A stretch of DNA of 64,000 nt from Bacillus sp. FJAT-50079 (GCF_018343515.1 NZ_JAGYPD010000001.1:682001-746000), one strand, 5' to 3'. Shown: positions 20,844 to 30,379, numbered from the stretch's first letter. Notes: a model not told the origin generated them from the letters alone. Numbers and translations are program-made.

Positions 20844-22019
20844 TTAAGCTCTCTGTTTACGAGTGTACACATCAAAAATAACAGCTAGTGCTAATACACC
20901 ACCACGGATAATGTATTGAGGGGCTATTCCAACCCCCATCAAGTTCATGCCATTAGTTAAAGTGGCCATCACGAGCGCCCCAATGATTGCTCCTGTTACT
21001 TTACCAACACCACCAGCAGCGGAAACCCCGCCAACGAATGCAGCCGCAATCGCATCAAGTTCGAATAAAGTACCTGCGGTCGTTGTAGCAGATTGTAAAC
21101 GCGAAGTAAATAGAATACCTGACAAGGCGGATAGCATCCCCATCGAACCAAAAACTAGAAATGTAATTTTACTTACATTAATCCCACTTAAATGTGCTGC
21201 CTCGGGATTGCTACCTACCGCATAAATATGACGCCCTACAACTGTTTTTGTTGTAATAAAATGATAAACCATCACAACAAGAAGCATTATAATAACAGTC
21301 CAAGATAATCCATTATAGCTAGCTAAAATCCATGTAATATATCCAATAATTGCTGATACGAAGATTAATTGCAAAGTAAAAATCTCTTTTGAAACAACTT
21401 CAAAATTGTATTTTAATTTATTTCTTCGGTTGTTGATCGTGCTGTAAATGTAGAATACGATCGCCAATGCGCCAACGAGCAATGTTAATAGATGTAAACC
21501 GCTAATTACCATAAGTGATGGAATATAGCCATTGCCGATTGCATTAAATGCATCATTATTAATGATAATTGTTCCTGTCTTTTCTGTCGCTAAAAGAATC
21601 GCCCCTCGATAAATGAGCCAGCCTGCTAGTGTAGCAACGAAAGCTGGGATTCCTATTTTCGCTACTAGGAAACCTGTAATTGAACCTGCTAATAGACCAA
21701 GGATCAAAATAATCGGGATAACGATATAGACCGGCAATCCTACATGCATGAGTAAAATTGCGGCAATCGCTCCGAGAAATCCAGCTAAGAAGCCGATCGA
21801 TAAGTCAATATGCCGAATGACAATGACGAGCATAACTCCAACTGCTAAAACGGCAATATATCCAGCAGAATCTAGTAAGTTACTAATATTTCTTGAGGAA
21901 ATAAATAATCCATCTGTTAAAATTGTAAAAGTGACCATAATAACGATTAAAGCAATATACATGCCGTAATCACGAATATTATCTTTAATTAAATGCTTCG
22001 CTTCATTCACTAATTTCAT
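20844..22019 (-). CDS. Sugar ABC transporter permease (XylH/GguB type)
   Basis: The 391-residue membrane protein has about ten to eleven spans and belongs to the XylH/GguB/MmsB branch of ribose-type permeases. Family hallmarks are DLSIGFLAGFLGA, GRHIYAVGSNPEAAHLSGI and FVGGVSAAGGVGKVTGAIIGA. It would form the channel for the paired ATPase 13 nt upstream, and it is followed by a strong terminator. The closest functional label is a xylose or multiple-monosaccharide importer; exact sugars cannot be read from the permease. Confidence 0.9.
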   Translation of the reverse strand: MKLVNEAKHLIKDNIRDYGMYIALIVIMVTFTILTDGLFISSRNISNLLDSAGYIAVLAVGVMLVIVIRHIDLSIGFLAGFLGAIAAILLMHVGLPVYIVIPIILILGLLAGSITGFLVAKIGIPAFVATLAGWLIYRGAILLATEKTGTIIINNDAFNAIGNGYIPSLMVISGLHLLTLLVGALAIVFYIYSTINNRRNKLKYNFEVVSKEIFTLQLIFVSAIIGYITWILASYNGLSWTVIIMLLVVMVYHFITTKTVVGRHIYAVGSNPEAAHLSGINVSKITFLVFGSMGMLSALSGILFTSRLQSATTTAGTLFELDAIAAAFVGGVSAAGGVGKVTGAIIGALVMATLTNGMNLMGVGIAPQYIIRGGVLALAVIFDVYTRKQRA

Positions 22020-22032
22020 ATGTTTTACCTCC

Positions 22033-23553
22033 CTATTGCGTAGCGAGTTCCATGATTTTTTCCTGATCAGCTTCCTCAGCTAATAACTCACCTTTGATTT
22101 CTCCTTCAGCCATCACATAGATACGGTCACTCATTCCAAGAACTTCACCAAGCTCCGAAGAAATCATAATAATACTCATACCTTGCTCTATAAGTTCATT
22201 CATCACTGAATAAATTTCAAATTTAGCACCAACGTCAATTCCCCGTGTTGGTTCATCCAAAATTAATAATTTAGGTCCGACAAATAACCATTTACCTAAT
22301 GATACTTTTTGCTGGTTACCACCACTTAAATTACCAACAAGTTGTTGTAACGATGTAGCTTTAATTCCTAATGAAGCTTTATAATGATCCGCCACTTTGA
22401 TTTCTTCATTTTCATTTACAATCCCACTTGAAGAGATTCCTTTTAAATTTGCAGCAGAAATATTATTTTTTATATCTTGTAATAAAAACAATCCGTCCCC
22501 TTTACGATCTTCCGTAACATACGCGATCCCTGCTTGAATTGCCTGACTCGTATGTCTAAAGGTGACAGGACGACCTTCTACGAATAAATCACCCTGTATT
22601 TTATATGATTTGGAGTTTCCAAAAATACTGAGAGCAAGTTCGGTTCGACCGGAGCCCATTAATCCTGCAATCCCAACAATTTCGCCTTTTCTAACGTGTA
22701 AATTGATTCCTTTAGAAACATCGCGACCTAATTGTGGATCGAAGGCAGTCCAATTGTTTAACTCGAGTATTTTATCACCAAAGGATTTATTCTCTCGCTT
22801 TGGATAAATATCTTCAATTTCGCGACCAACCATGTTTTTAATAATTGCCGCTTCATTAACTTCACCTTTAGAAGCGTCTAGCGTACAGATCGTCTCTCCA
22901 TCTCGAATCACCGTTGCCTTATCGGCAATCGCAATGACTTCCTTCAATTTATGGGAAATCATAATGCATGTGATGCCTTGCTTTTTTAATTCAAGCAATA
23001 ATTGTAAAAGGTTCTCGCTATCGTCTTCATTAAGCGCAGCAGTCGGTTCATCTAAAATAAGCAGTTTTACGTCTTTACTCAATGCTTTGGCAATTTCAAC
23101 TAACTGCTGTTTACCGACTCCTAAATCTTTAATCAATGTTTCTGGATTAACCTTCAGATTTACCTTTTCAAGCAATTTTTTAGATTCAACAATCGTTTTG
23201 TTAAAATCTAATACTCCGCCATGATTTACTTCATTACCAATAAATATATTTTCATAAACAGATAGATCTGGAAATAAAGCCAGCTCCTGATAAATAATGA
23301 CAATCCCCGTTTCAACACTGTCATTGATTTTATTGAATTGTTGAACCTCGCCGTTAAAAACGATATCTCCCTCATATGAACCGTATGGGTAAACGCCGCT
23401 AAGTATCTTCATCAATGTAGATTTACCGGCTCCATTTTCACCAACAAGGAAGTGAATCTCACCTTTTTTCACTTTGAAATTAACATTACTGAGCGCTTTG
23501 ACTCCTGTAAACTCCTTCGTAATCTGTTTCATTTCCAGAATATATTCGCTCAT
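22033..23553 (-). CDS. Sugar ABC transporter ATP-binding protein (XylG/GguA type)
   Basis: The 506-residue tandem ATPase has two nucleotide-binding domains, as in XylG/MglA. Domain 1 has Walker A GENGAGKST, LGVGKQQLVEIAKAL and LLILDEPTAALN. Domain 2 has a degenerate P-loop GLMGSGRTEL, LSGGNQQKVSLGKWL and LLILDEPTRGID. Degeneracy of the second P-loop is normal for this family. It powers the downstream permease and is separated from the ChvE-like gene upstream by a hairpin. Confidence 0.92.
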   Translation of the reverse strand: MSEYILEMKQITKEFTGVKALSNVNFKVKKGEIHFLVGENGAGKSTLMKILSGVYPYGSYEGDIVFNGEVQQFNKINDSVETGIVIIYQELALFPDLSVYENIFIGNEVNHGGVLDFNKTIVESKKLLEKVNLKVNPETLIKDLGVGKQQLVEIAKALSKDVKLLILDEPTAALNEDDSENLLQLLLELKKQGITCIMISHKLKEVIAIADKATVIRDGETICTLDASKGEVNEAAIIKNMVGREIEDIYPKRENKSFGDKILELNNWTAFDPQLGRDVSKGINLHVRKGEIVGIAGLMGSGRTELALSIFGNSKSYKIQGDLFVEGRPVTFRHTSQAIQAGIAYVTEDRKGDGLFLLQDIKNNISAANLKGISSSGIVNENEEIKVADHYKASLGIKATSLQQLVGNLSGGNQQKVSLGKWLFVGPKLLILDEPTRGIDVGAKFEIYSVMNELIEQGMSIIMISSELGEVLGMSDRIYVMAEGEIKGELLAEEADQEKIMELATQ

Positions 23554-23577
23554 GTTCTTTCCTCCTTAACCATTAGG

Positions 23578-23609
23578 AAATAGTGATAGACGTTCATCTA
23601 TCACTATTT
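23578..23609 (-). promoter_or_regulatory. Intercistronic stem-loop after the ChvE-like gene
   Basis: A perfect 13-bp stem (23578-23590 with 23597-23609) between the binding-protein and ATPase genes. No T-run follows on the coding (minus) strand, so partial attenuation or mRNA protection is more likely than full termination. Confidence 0.65.
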
Positions 23610-23630
23610 TTAAAGCCCTGCTCTAATTTT

Positions 23631-24776
23631 TTATAGACCGGTGAATTCACTCTCATCGTAGTATTCGGATTCGATAAGTTCACTCTTCACATTCTCTTGC
23701 TCAACGACGATTACATCTGTTTGTTTTGCTGGAACTTCGATTTCACCATTATCATAAGTACCTGTTGTTTCAGGTGTTTTTCCATCAAGAATGTCAACAG
23801 CCATTCCCATCGCATCTGTAACAAGTGTACGAACATCTTTAAATACGGTCATTGATTGTTTTCCATCAATAATGTATTGAATTGAAGCTTTTTCAGCGTC
23901 TTGTCCAGTAATTACATAGTTTGAAATATCTGGGTCTGATCCAAACACATCCGCAATCGAACGGGATGTCCCGTCATTTGGAGCAAGAACAACAACTTCG
24001 CCTTTAAGGTCGGCGCTAGCAGCAGTCAAATGTGTTTGCGCTTTGTTTTTCGCTTCGTTTGGATCCCAGTTTGTCGTTACTTGTCCAAGAATTTTACCTA
24101 ATTCATCACGTGAAAGTTCTGGTTTGTCTTTTAAAGCTTCCGCTTCACTTGAGTTAGCGATTACAAACGTCCCATCAGCAATTTTGGGTTGTAGAACTTT
24201 CCAAGCACCTTCAAAGAATAAGAATGCATTATTATCAGAAGCAGCTCCAGCATATAAATATAAAGGAATGTCTTTTCCATCTCCTGCATGATCAATTAAA
24301 TATTGTCCTTGTGCTTCACCAACAGCAACACTATCAAATGTTACATAATAATCAATTGCATCCGTATCTGTAATGAGACGGTCGTATGCAATGACAGTAA
24401 CGCCATCCTTTTTGGCTGCTTCTACTGCGGCACCAGCAGCTGGACCATCATGTGGTGCAATAATTAATACATCAATGCCTTTGTTAAGAAGTGTTTCAAC
24501 ATTCTCTTTTTCTTTTGCAGAAGAACCTTGGCTAAATAAAATTTCCGCGTAATAATCAGAATCCTGTAACGCAGCATAAAAACGTGCTTCATCTTGTACC
24601 CATCTTGGCTCGTCTTTCGTAGGCAATACAATCCCAACGTTTACCTTACCACCCTTAGGCTTGTTGTCACCTGTATCTCCCTCTTTGCTATTTGAGGCAC
24701 CCTCACTACTACACCCGACTAGAACTGCCATGAGCATTGCAACGAGTAAAGCTGCAATCATTTTAAATTTTTTCAT
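23631..24776 (-). CDS. chvE: Multiple-sugar-binding lipoprotein (ChvE type)
   Basis: The 381-residue lipoprotein has a lipobox LVGC and a type I periplasmic-binding fold. Its signatures resemble ChvE/MmsE sugar-binding proteins: VGIVLPTKDEPRWVQDEARF, GIDVLIIAPHDGPAAG, VIAYDRLITDTDAIDYYVTF and YVITGQDAEKASIQYI. It captures monosaccharides outside the cell for the downstream ATPase/permease. ATG 24776 follows AAAGGGG; upstream in-frame starts would include that site. A cre-like sequence and three 21-bp repeats lie upstream. Confidence 0.87.
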   Translation of the reverse strand: MKKFKMIAALLVAMLMAVLVGCSSEGASNSKEGDTGDNKPKGGKVNVGIVLPTKDEPRWVQDEARFYAALQDSDYYAEILFSQGSSAKEKENVETLLNKGIDVLIIAPHDGPAAGAAVEAAKKDGVTVIAYDRLITDTDAIDYYVTFDSVAVGEAQGQYLIDHAGDGKDIPLYLYAGAASDNNAFLFFEGAWKVLQPKIADGTFVIANSSEAEALKDKPELSRDELGKILGQVTTNWDPNEAKNKAQTHLTAASADLKGEVVVLAPNDGTSRSIADVFGSDPDISNYVITGQDAEKASIQYIIDGKQSMTVFKDVRTLVTDAMGMAVDILDGKTPETTGTYDNGEIEVPAKQTDVIVVEQENVKSELIESEYYDESEFTGL

Positions 24777-24850
24777 ACTAACTGTAACCCCTTTCAACCT
24801 TAGTTATTTACTCCCTATCTCACTTTAAATATATCAGCTCAAATAATGTG

Positions 24851-24864
24851 TAAAAACGCTTTCT
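24851..24864 (-). promoter_or_regulatory. cre-like CcpA site upstream of the ChvE-like gene
   Basis: AGAAAGCGTTTTTA on the minus strand matches the cre consensus at all but two informative positions, about 75 nt before the start codon. Carbon catabolite repression is inferred. Confidence 0.5.
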
Positions 24865-24950
24865 TATGGTAATTTCTTAGTATCATCTGTCTTTTTTTAA
24901 TGTTTTCGTAAAATTAGTGTGTAAAAGCACCGTTTTCAATTTATTTTTTG

Positions 24951-25013
24951 AATAATTGCGCGAATTCGAGGGATAATTGCGCCACTTTTGGGTATAATTG
25001 CGTAATTTCGAGG
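24951..25013. repeat. Three tandem 21-bp repeats
   Basis: Units at 24951-24971, 24972-24992 and 24993-25013 share the core ATAATTGCG followed by a degenerate half ending in GG. They lie upstream of the ChvE-like gene's cre site. Function unknown. Confidence 0.75.
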
Positions 25014-25047
25014 AAGACGCTTAATCTCGACAAGAATTATGACCTAA

Positions 25048-25089
25048 AAAACGACTTAAAAATTCGCATCAGAATTTTTAAGTCGTTTT
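25048..25089 (-). terminator. Terminator after the XylF-like gene
   Basis: A perfect 18-bp stem (25048-25065 with 25072-25089), on the minus strand ending CGTTTTTTAGG. It separates the sensor operon from the ABC operon. Confidence 0.88.
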
Positions 25090-25116
25090 CATTTTGCAAT
25101 CTCATATTTTAATCAT

Positions 25117-26196
25117 TTAGTCTTTGTATACTTCTTCTCTCGAATGAAAACCATCTGCAATAATTGTATCCTCAATATTTCCCTTGTCGACAGCAATAGG
25201 AGAAAGAAGCATCGACGGTACTTCTGATTTCCCATTATTTATTATTCTGTCTACGACGATCTCTTCCCCTTTAGCAAGTCGGATGGCCAAATCGGCTGCT
25301 TGTTCAGCTAAATCTTTCAATGGTTTATATATCGTCATCGTTTGCGTGCCTTCAACGATTCTCTGTGCACCAGCTAAGTCCGCGTCTTGTCCTACAACAG
25401 GAATGTTCGTAAGCCCCTGTTCAGCCAATGCTTGAATCGCTTTGCCTGCGGTTGCATCATTTGCAGCAATCACTGCATCCACTTCATTATTATTCGCATT
25501 TAGAGCCTCTCTCATATTTGCAAAAGCGTGGTCAGGTACCCATTCCTTTGTCCACTGATCATATACAATCGTAATATCTCCTTTATCAATAAGTGGTTGG
25601 AGGATATTAAATACACCTTTTTTTAATAAGTGGGCATTATAATCTGTTTCTGCTCCACCAATATACACATACTTTCCTTTCGGGGCGATTTGGGTGATCG
25701 CCTTTGCTTGAAGTTCACCAACTAGTTCATTGTCGTATGAAACATATAAATCAATTTCGGAATTGCGTACTAATCGATCATACGACAGTACTTTAATTCC
25801 TGCTGAATGAGCCTTATTCACAATCATCGCCGTCGACTCTGCATTATGCGGGACAATAACTAATACATCAATGCCTTCATTAATGAGCGTTTCTGCTTGC
25901 AAGATTTGTAAGGCGTCATCTCCCCGTGATGCAAAAATTTTCACTTCAGCACCTAAGGCCTCTACTGCTTCTTTAAATAATTCACGATCTCTTAGCCATC
26001 TTTCTTCAGCTAACGTATCCATAGCAAAACCAATCGTGATTTTATCATCCACTTCTAAATGTTCCTCATCCGTTTCCGTGCCTCGGTTTAATTCTTCTTG
26101 ATTTACAGGGCGATTGTTTTGATCACAAGCAGTAACAACAAAGATGAAAATAAGCATACACCATAAAAAAGTCAGCTTCATCAGAGGTCGTTTCAT
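25117..26196 (-). CDS. xylF: D-xylose-binding lipoprotein (XylF-like)
   Basis: The 359-residue lipoprotein (lipobox VVTAC) closely resembles E. coli XylF as I remember it: EERWLRDRELFKEAVEALGA, GIDVLVIVPHN, VLSYDRLVRNSEIDLYVSYD, AANDATAGKAIQALAEQGL, VGQDADLAGAQRI, GTQTMTIYKPLKDL and VPSMLLSPIAVDKGNI. It should bind D-xylose or a related pentose. No dedicated ATPase/permease follows; it probably shares the downstream ChvE-associated pair. ATG 26196 is favoured over GTG 26205, which is too close to AAGG. It is co-transcribed after the response regulator, with a 24-nt gap. Confidence 0.85.
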   Translation of the reverse strand: MKRPLMKLTFLWCMLIFIFVVTACDQNNRPVNQEELNRGTETDEEHLEVDDKITIGFAMDTLAEERWLRDRELFKEAVEALGAEVKIFASRGDDALQILQAETLINEGIDVLVIVPHNAESTAMIVNKAHSAGIKVLSYDRLVRNSEIDLYVSYDNELVGELQAKAITQIAPKGKYVYIGGAETDYNAHLLKKGVFNILQPLIDKGDITIVYDQWTKEWVPDHAFANMREALNANNNEVDAVIAANDATAGKAIQALAEQGLTNIPVVGQDADLAGAQRIVEGTQTMTIYKPLKDLAEQAADLAIRLAKGEEIVVDRIINNGKSEVPSMLLSPIAVDKGNIEDTIIADGFHSREEVYKD

Positions 26197-26220
26197 CCAT
26201 TTCACACCTTTTCCATCTTG

Positions 26221-27756
26221 TTAAACTTTTGCTCCAAGTAAAGACTTTCTATATTCAGTTGGTGATGCACCAACTGTTCTTCTAAACACTTTGCTAAAAT
26301 AATTTGGATCTTGGTAGCCTACTTCAAATGTAATTTCCTTTAAACTCTTATCTGGATTCAACATCAATTTCTTTGCTTTCTCTAATCGGCATTCCGTCAA
26401 AAAGGTAATATAATTCACACCTAATTGTTCTTTAAATAGTTTGCTAATATAAATCGGACTTAGTTCATATTTTTGCGCGATGCTGTCTAGCGAAATTTCC
26501 TCATGCGAGTGGTCAATAATATACTGTCTAATTTGTTTAATTGTGTCATCCTCAACTTGGTTATGATACTCTATATGCGACTGCCACATTTGATTAAGCA
26601 ACTGATTCGTTTCAGAGCGCAATTGCCTGAAATCATTTATTTGGAAAGAATATAATGGAGTTTCCGGCGCAATGCCCATTTCATTTAACACCCGTGATGC
26701 AATCCAAAGTAACTCTAAAACACGTTGCTGTGCTTCAATAACCTGAACACCCTTATTTTCAAAAAATCCAATAAGCTCAGAAACTTCTTTGATAATATTT
26801 TGCCACTGTCCATTCCGAATTTGGTCGAAAAATTGATTTTCTAATTTTTTCGGATTGTATCCGTCGATTCGCTTGTCCTCCAAAGGAATATCTGAATAAA
26901 AGCGATATTTAACTGGAAGCGACGTATTTTTCGTTGCGATCAGTGACTCTTGATAGGATTGACGTATATACTCCAAAGAATCGCAAACGTTGCCAATCCC
27001 AATGAACCAACCTTCCCTTTCTCTCGATACAGACAGAATCTCCCTTGCAAGCGTAATGGCCTGATGGCGAAAAGAATCCGCCTTTTGTCTAAACACGATA
27101 ATCGGAATTTGCCGTCCGTACAATGCGCCAACCCATGTATTACCGATTTTTCTAGCACGTTGTTTAATTTCTGCATACAAGTTCTCAGAGTTCTGTGGCA
27201 ATAAGACACTAATTACAAACTTTTCATTTGTCATCGGTGTGCCTAAAAGCTCAACTAGCTCATCTAAATGGACTTCATGTACATGATCGAATAATAATTG
27301 CGTGACAACATCTGTCTCAACAATGGTAAGTGCTTTTTGTAATGCATATTGCTGAATGATACTCTCTTGTTGAGATCTTCTTTCTTCCTTAATTTTGTTA
27401 ATCACCTTACTAACCGTTTGTACAACTTCACTTGCTTTACTTGGTTTAAGCAAATAGTCGTTTACACCTAGCTTCATCGCTGATTGTGCGTATTCGAATT
27501 CTGCATAGGCAGAAATCATGATAAACTTACTATTTTGGTTTTTTTCCTTCATTTTCTGTATTGTTTCAAGCCCATTCATTCCAGGCATTTTAATATCCAT
27601 TAATACTAAATCAGGCATAAAGGAATCAGCCTTCTCTAATGCGATCTTTCCGTTTTTTGCTTCTTCAATTTCCAGCTCAGGAAAGTTCTTTAATAATATT
27701 GCATGAAGACCTTCTCTTACAATTTGTTCATCATCAACGATTAGGAGTCGCTTCAT
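26221..27756 (-). CDS. YesN-type response regulator (REC plus AraC HTH)
   Basis: The 511-residue regulator has an N-terminal receiver with phospho-acceptor Asp in DLVLMDIKMPGMNG and the Lys of LLKPSK. A long middle region follows, then a C-terminal AraC/XylS double helix-turn-helix (ISLDSIAQKYELSPIYISKL and KEITFEVGYQDPNYFSKVF). It is the cognate partner of the overlapping sensor kinase (23-bp overlap). By analogy with the clostridial XylFII-LytS/YesN system it should activate sugar uptake genes, most likely the xylF- and chvE-headed units downstream. Confidence 0.92.
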   Translation of the reverse strand: MKRLLIVDDEQIVREGLHAILLKNFPELEIEEAKNGKIALEKADSFMPDLVLMDIKMPGMNGLETIQKMKEKNQNSKFIMISAYAEFEYAQSAMKLGVNDYLLKPSKASEVVQTVSKVINKIKEERRSQQESIIQQYALQKALTIVETDVVTQLLFDHVHEVHLDELVELLGTPMTNEKFVISVLLPQNSENLYAEIKQRARKIGNTWVGALYGRQIPIIVFRQKADSFRHQAITLAREILSVSREREGWFIGIGNVCDSLEYIRQSYQESLIATKNTSLPVKYRFYSDIPLEDKRIDGYNPKKLENQFFDQIRNGQWQNIIKEVSELIGFFENKGVQVIEAQQRVLELLWIASRVLNEMGIAPETPLYSFQINDFRQLRSETNQLLNQMWQSHIEYHNQVEDDTIKQIRQYIIDHSHEEISLDSIAQKYELSPIYISKLFKEQLGVNYITFLTECRLEKAKKLMLNPDKSLKEITFEVGYQDPNYFSKVFRRTVGASPTEYRKSLLGAKV

Positions 27757-29197
27757 TGCCTTCCCCCCTCTTTGCTTTAGATATTTTTAAAATGACCTTC
27801 GTTCCTACTCCAAGCTCACTTTCAATGTCAAATACATCATTACAGTTATAGAATAAACGCAATCTCTTTTCTACGTTATTAATGCCTAGACCAGTAAAAT
27901 GCCCCTCTGCCTTTTTAGATCTAACTTGAAGAATTTGTTTAACTTTCTCTTCTGTCATTCCGGGTCCATCATCTTCTATCTCTATTCTCACGTGATCACC
28001 ACCATCTTGAACACGAAAGGATATTGTTCCACCATCCTCTTTTGGCTCGATCGCATGGATCACCGCATTTTCAACGATCGGTTGTAATGTTAAGCGAGGG
28101 ATTTGGATGAATAAACATGAATGATCAATCTCCATTTGAAAATGGAGCCGATCCATGAATCTAGCATTTTGAATATCAATATATTGCTTAAGCACTTGTA
28201 CTTCTTCAAATAAGGCTGCGGAATTTTCTAGTTTATTAAGGTTATAGCGTAAAAGTCCCGCAACACTAACTAATAAATCACTTGTTTCTTCAGACCCTTC
28301 TAAATACGCCTTTTTAGATAATATATCTAGTGTGTTATAAAGGAAATGAGGGTTAATCTGGCTTTGCAGACTTCGAAGCTGACTTTCCTGTAAAAGCAAC
28401 TTACTTTGTTGAAGCTCATTTTCTAATTGCGCTTTCTGTTTTATTTCTGATAAATAGTTATTAATATTTATCCGCATCTTATCAAACATTTTCGCCAGAA
28501 ATGAGATTTCATCATCCGAGTCAACCTCTATTTTTAAATCAAATCGCCCTAAAGATAATTCATGTGCTGCTTGCGTCAGCTTATTTATTGGGCTTGTAAT
28601 TCTTTTTGAAAACCAATGAGCCAATAACAACACGAGCAAGGTAATCAAAAGCAGTAACCAAATTCCTAGTATTCTTAATTCTTGTGAACGCTCGATAATC
28701 GTACGGTAAAATTGGTCATACGTTTTCAGTTCCGTATCAATTAAGGTAAGTGTCATTTCTGAAATATATTTTGAAATACGACTCGCTTCGGAAAATGCGC
28801 TCAAGTAATCTTCTGTTTGTTGATCGGTACGCGCCAAAACAGATTGGTTGGCCGTCTCAAGCAAACCATCGATTAAGTTTTCGTAGCTTGTCAATGCAGA
28901 ATCGTTATTACTATTTCGAAACTTCGAAACTTCTTCCTTAATTCTTAAAATCTTATCCTTATTCCGATTAAGTTCTTCTAAATTTGATAATGTTGGTTCG
29001 ATTAAGTAGTTATTAAGAGTTGCTACAATTTGTTGGCTTTCAGTTGAAACTTCGTTCATCATTAAATATCTTTCCAATATATCATTGTATTGGTTTTGCA
29101 TTTTCTGATTGTAATAAGTAAGTGATATCCAAATGACGATCATAATAAATAAAACAGCTATGACAAGTGCTAATATTTTCTTTTGAATACTGTTCAT
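27734..29197 (-). CDS. LytS/YesM-type membrane sensor histidine kinase
   Basis: The 487-residue kinase has a first membrane span near residues 8-28, an extracytoplasmic four-helix-like region to about 175 and a second span to about 197. A HAMP linker (FSKRITSPINKLTQAAHELS), a coiled coil and the His_kinase family phospho-acceptor in LQSQINPHFLYNTLD follow. The ATPase domain has NAVIHAI and a glycine-rich DDGPGMTEE. It overlaps the binding-protein-like gene upstream by four bases (ATGA) and the response regulator downstream, so all three are made together. The external domain probably receives the signal from the XylFII-like protein. Confidence 0.92.
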   Translation of the reverse strand: MNSIQKKILALVIAVLFIMIVIWISLTYYNQKMQNQYNDILERYLMMNEVSTESQQIVATLNNYLIEPTLSNLEELNRNKDKILRIKEEVSKFRNSNNDSALTSYENLIDGLLETANQSVLARTDQQTEDYLSAFSEASRISKYISEMTLTLIDTELKTYDQFYRTIIERSQELRILGIWLLLLITLLVLLLAHWFSKRITSPINKLTQAAHELSLGRFDLKIEVDSDDEISFLAKMFDKMRININNYLSEIKQKAQLENELQQSKLLLQESQLRSLQSQINPHFLYNTLDILSKKAYLEGSEETSDLLVSVAGLLRYNLNKLENSAALFEEVQVLKQYIDIQNARFMDRLHFQMEIDHSCLFIQIPRLTLQPIVENAVIHAIEPKEDGGTISFRVQDGGDHVRIEIEDDGPGMTEEKVKQILQVRSKKAEGHFTGLGINNVEKRLRLFYNCNDVFDIESELGVGTKVILKISKAKRGEGNEATPNR

Positions 29198-30171
29198 CTT
29201 ACATCCGTCGCCTTCACAATCCGAATATCGGTTTGGTATCCTTCTAAATCTAGAGGAAATTTCTCATTATTAAGCCATTGTAATATGAGTTTCACACTCA
29301 TTGTCCCCATCTCTTCCGGAGCTTCCTCAATAATGCCATCGATCTTTCCCTGGGTTAGCAATGAAATGGCCTCATAATCAGCATCACATGAATATATATA
29401 GTAAGGCTCAATTTGTGATCTACCTTCAATTTCCTGAATCATCGCCGGTAGTATACTAGCATTTATCGCTATAAATGCATCAATATCTGGGTTCCGATTT
29501 AATACATCCTTTGTTTTTGTAATCACTTCTTCTCTCGCATTTTCAGTTTCTATTTCATTGATTACGATTTGCGGATAATTTTGTAGTACTTCTTTGATCC
29601 CTTGTAATCGTTGTTCTTGAAAGTATTGATGTTGAATATCAATCATAATTGCTACTTTCCCTTCGGTTCCCATGTCAGCAACTAATTGTTCCGCAATCAT
29701 TTTTCCGGCCTTATACTGGTCAGAGCCTACATACGACTTTCTAAGACTATCTCCCATAGGAACATCATTTGCGACAGTAATAATAGGAATTCCATAAGAA
29801 GCCGCTTTAATTTTAGTCAGCATTTTAAATTCATCTATATCTAATCCTTGAACGATGATTCCATCCATTTTTGAATAGATAGCGATTTCAATTTTCTTTA
29901 AAAAATCCTCACGATTGTTACCGTAACTTCCCCAAACTTCAAGGCTCGCATTTTCTTCCTTCGCCTGTTCGATTGCACCTTTCGCTACCTTATTCCAAAA
30001 AGGTGTGTCTAGCTCTTGCGTAATTAATACAAGACGTTGGTTACGATCCGCTTGCTCTGGAGTTCGCGGCAACTCCCAATCAGATGTAAACACTTTACTT
30101 CCTGAAACGACGGTAAAATAAAAAAGGATGACACAAACAAGACTAAGCAGCATGATTACTAATTTACGCAA
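29194..30171 (-). CDS. Periplasmic-binding-protein-like sugar sensor (XylFII type)
   Basis: The 325-residue protein has an N-terminal hydrophobic anchor (about 3-22) but no convincing lipobox. A type I sugar-binding fold follows: LVLITQELDTPFWNKVAKGA, DGIIVQGLDID, PIITVANDVP and YIYSCDADYEAISLLTQGKIDGI. It is translationally coupled (ATGA) to the LytS/YesM-type kinase rather than to transport genes. In clostridia this arrangement (XylFII-LytS-YesN) senses external D-xylose; that role is inferred here. It is the first gene of the sensor operon. Confidence 0.85.
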   Translation of the reverse strand: MRKLVIMLLSLVCVILFYFTVVSGSKVFTSDWELPRTPEQADRNQRLVLITQELDTPFWNKVAKGAIEQAKEENASLEVWGSYGNNREDFLKKIEIAIYSKMDGIIVQGLDIDEFKMLTKIKAASYGIPIITVANDVPMGDSLRKSYVGSDQYKAGKMIAEQLVADMGTEGKVAIMIDIQHQYFQEQRLQGIKEVLQNYPQIVINEIETENAREEVITKTKDVLNRNPDIDAFIAINASILPAMIQEIEGRSQIEPYYIYSCDADYEAISLLTQGKIDGIIEEAPEEMGTMSVKLILQWLNNEKFPLDLEGYQTDIRIVKATDVR

Positions 30172-30268
30172 GATGTATCCCCTTTCACCTATTACTTTAT
30201 ATCCATTTTAGCATAACTCATAGAATTTCAGTTTTCCAAGTTTATAGCAATGAAATTTCAAACTAAAA

Positions 30269-30302
30269 GACGTCAAAGACAATGTTTTGTGCTTTGACGC
30301 CT
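30269..30302 (-). terminator. Terminator after the MarR gene
   Basis: A 10-bp stem (30269-30278 with about 30292-30301) followed on the minus strand by TCTTTTAG. Confidence 0.7.
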
Positions 30303-30379
30303 TCCGATATGAGACAATTTACTTTTGAGAATCTAGTGGGGGCAATACAGAATTACATATACAAATAGAAAGAAATTCA

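Larger units (their letters stand above)
24777..25116. other. Regulatory spacer between the two binding-protein genes
   Basis: This 340-base stretch contains no ORF. It holds a cre-like site (24851), three 21-bp tandem repeats (24951-25013) and the terminator of the upstream XylF-like gene (25048-25089). Confidence 0.6.
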
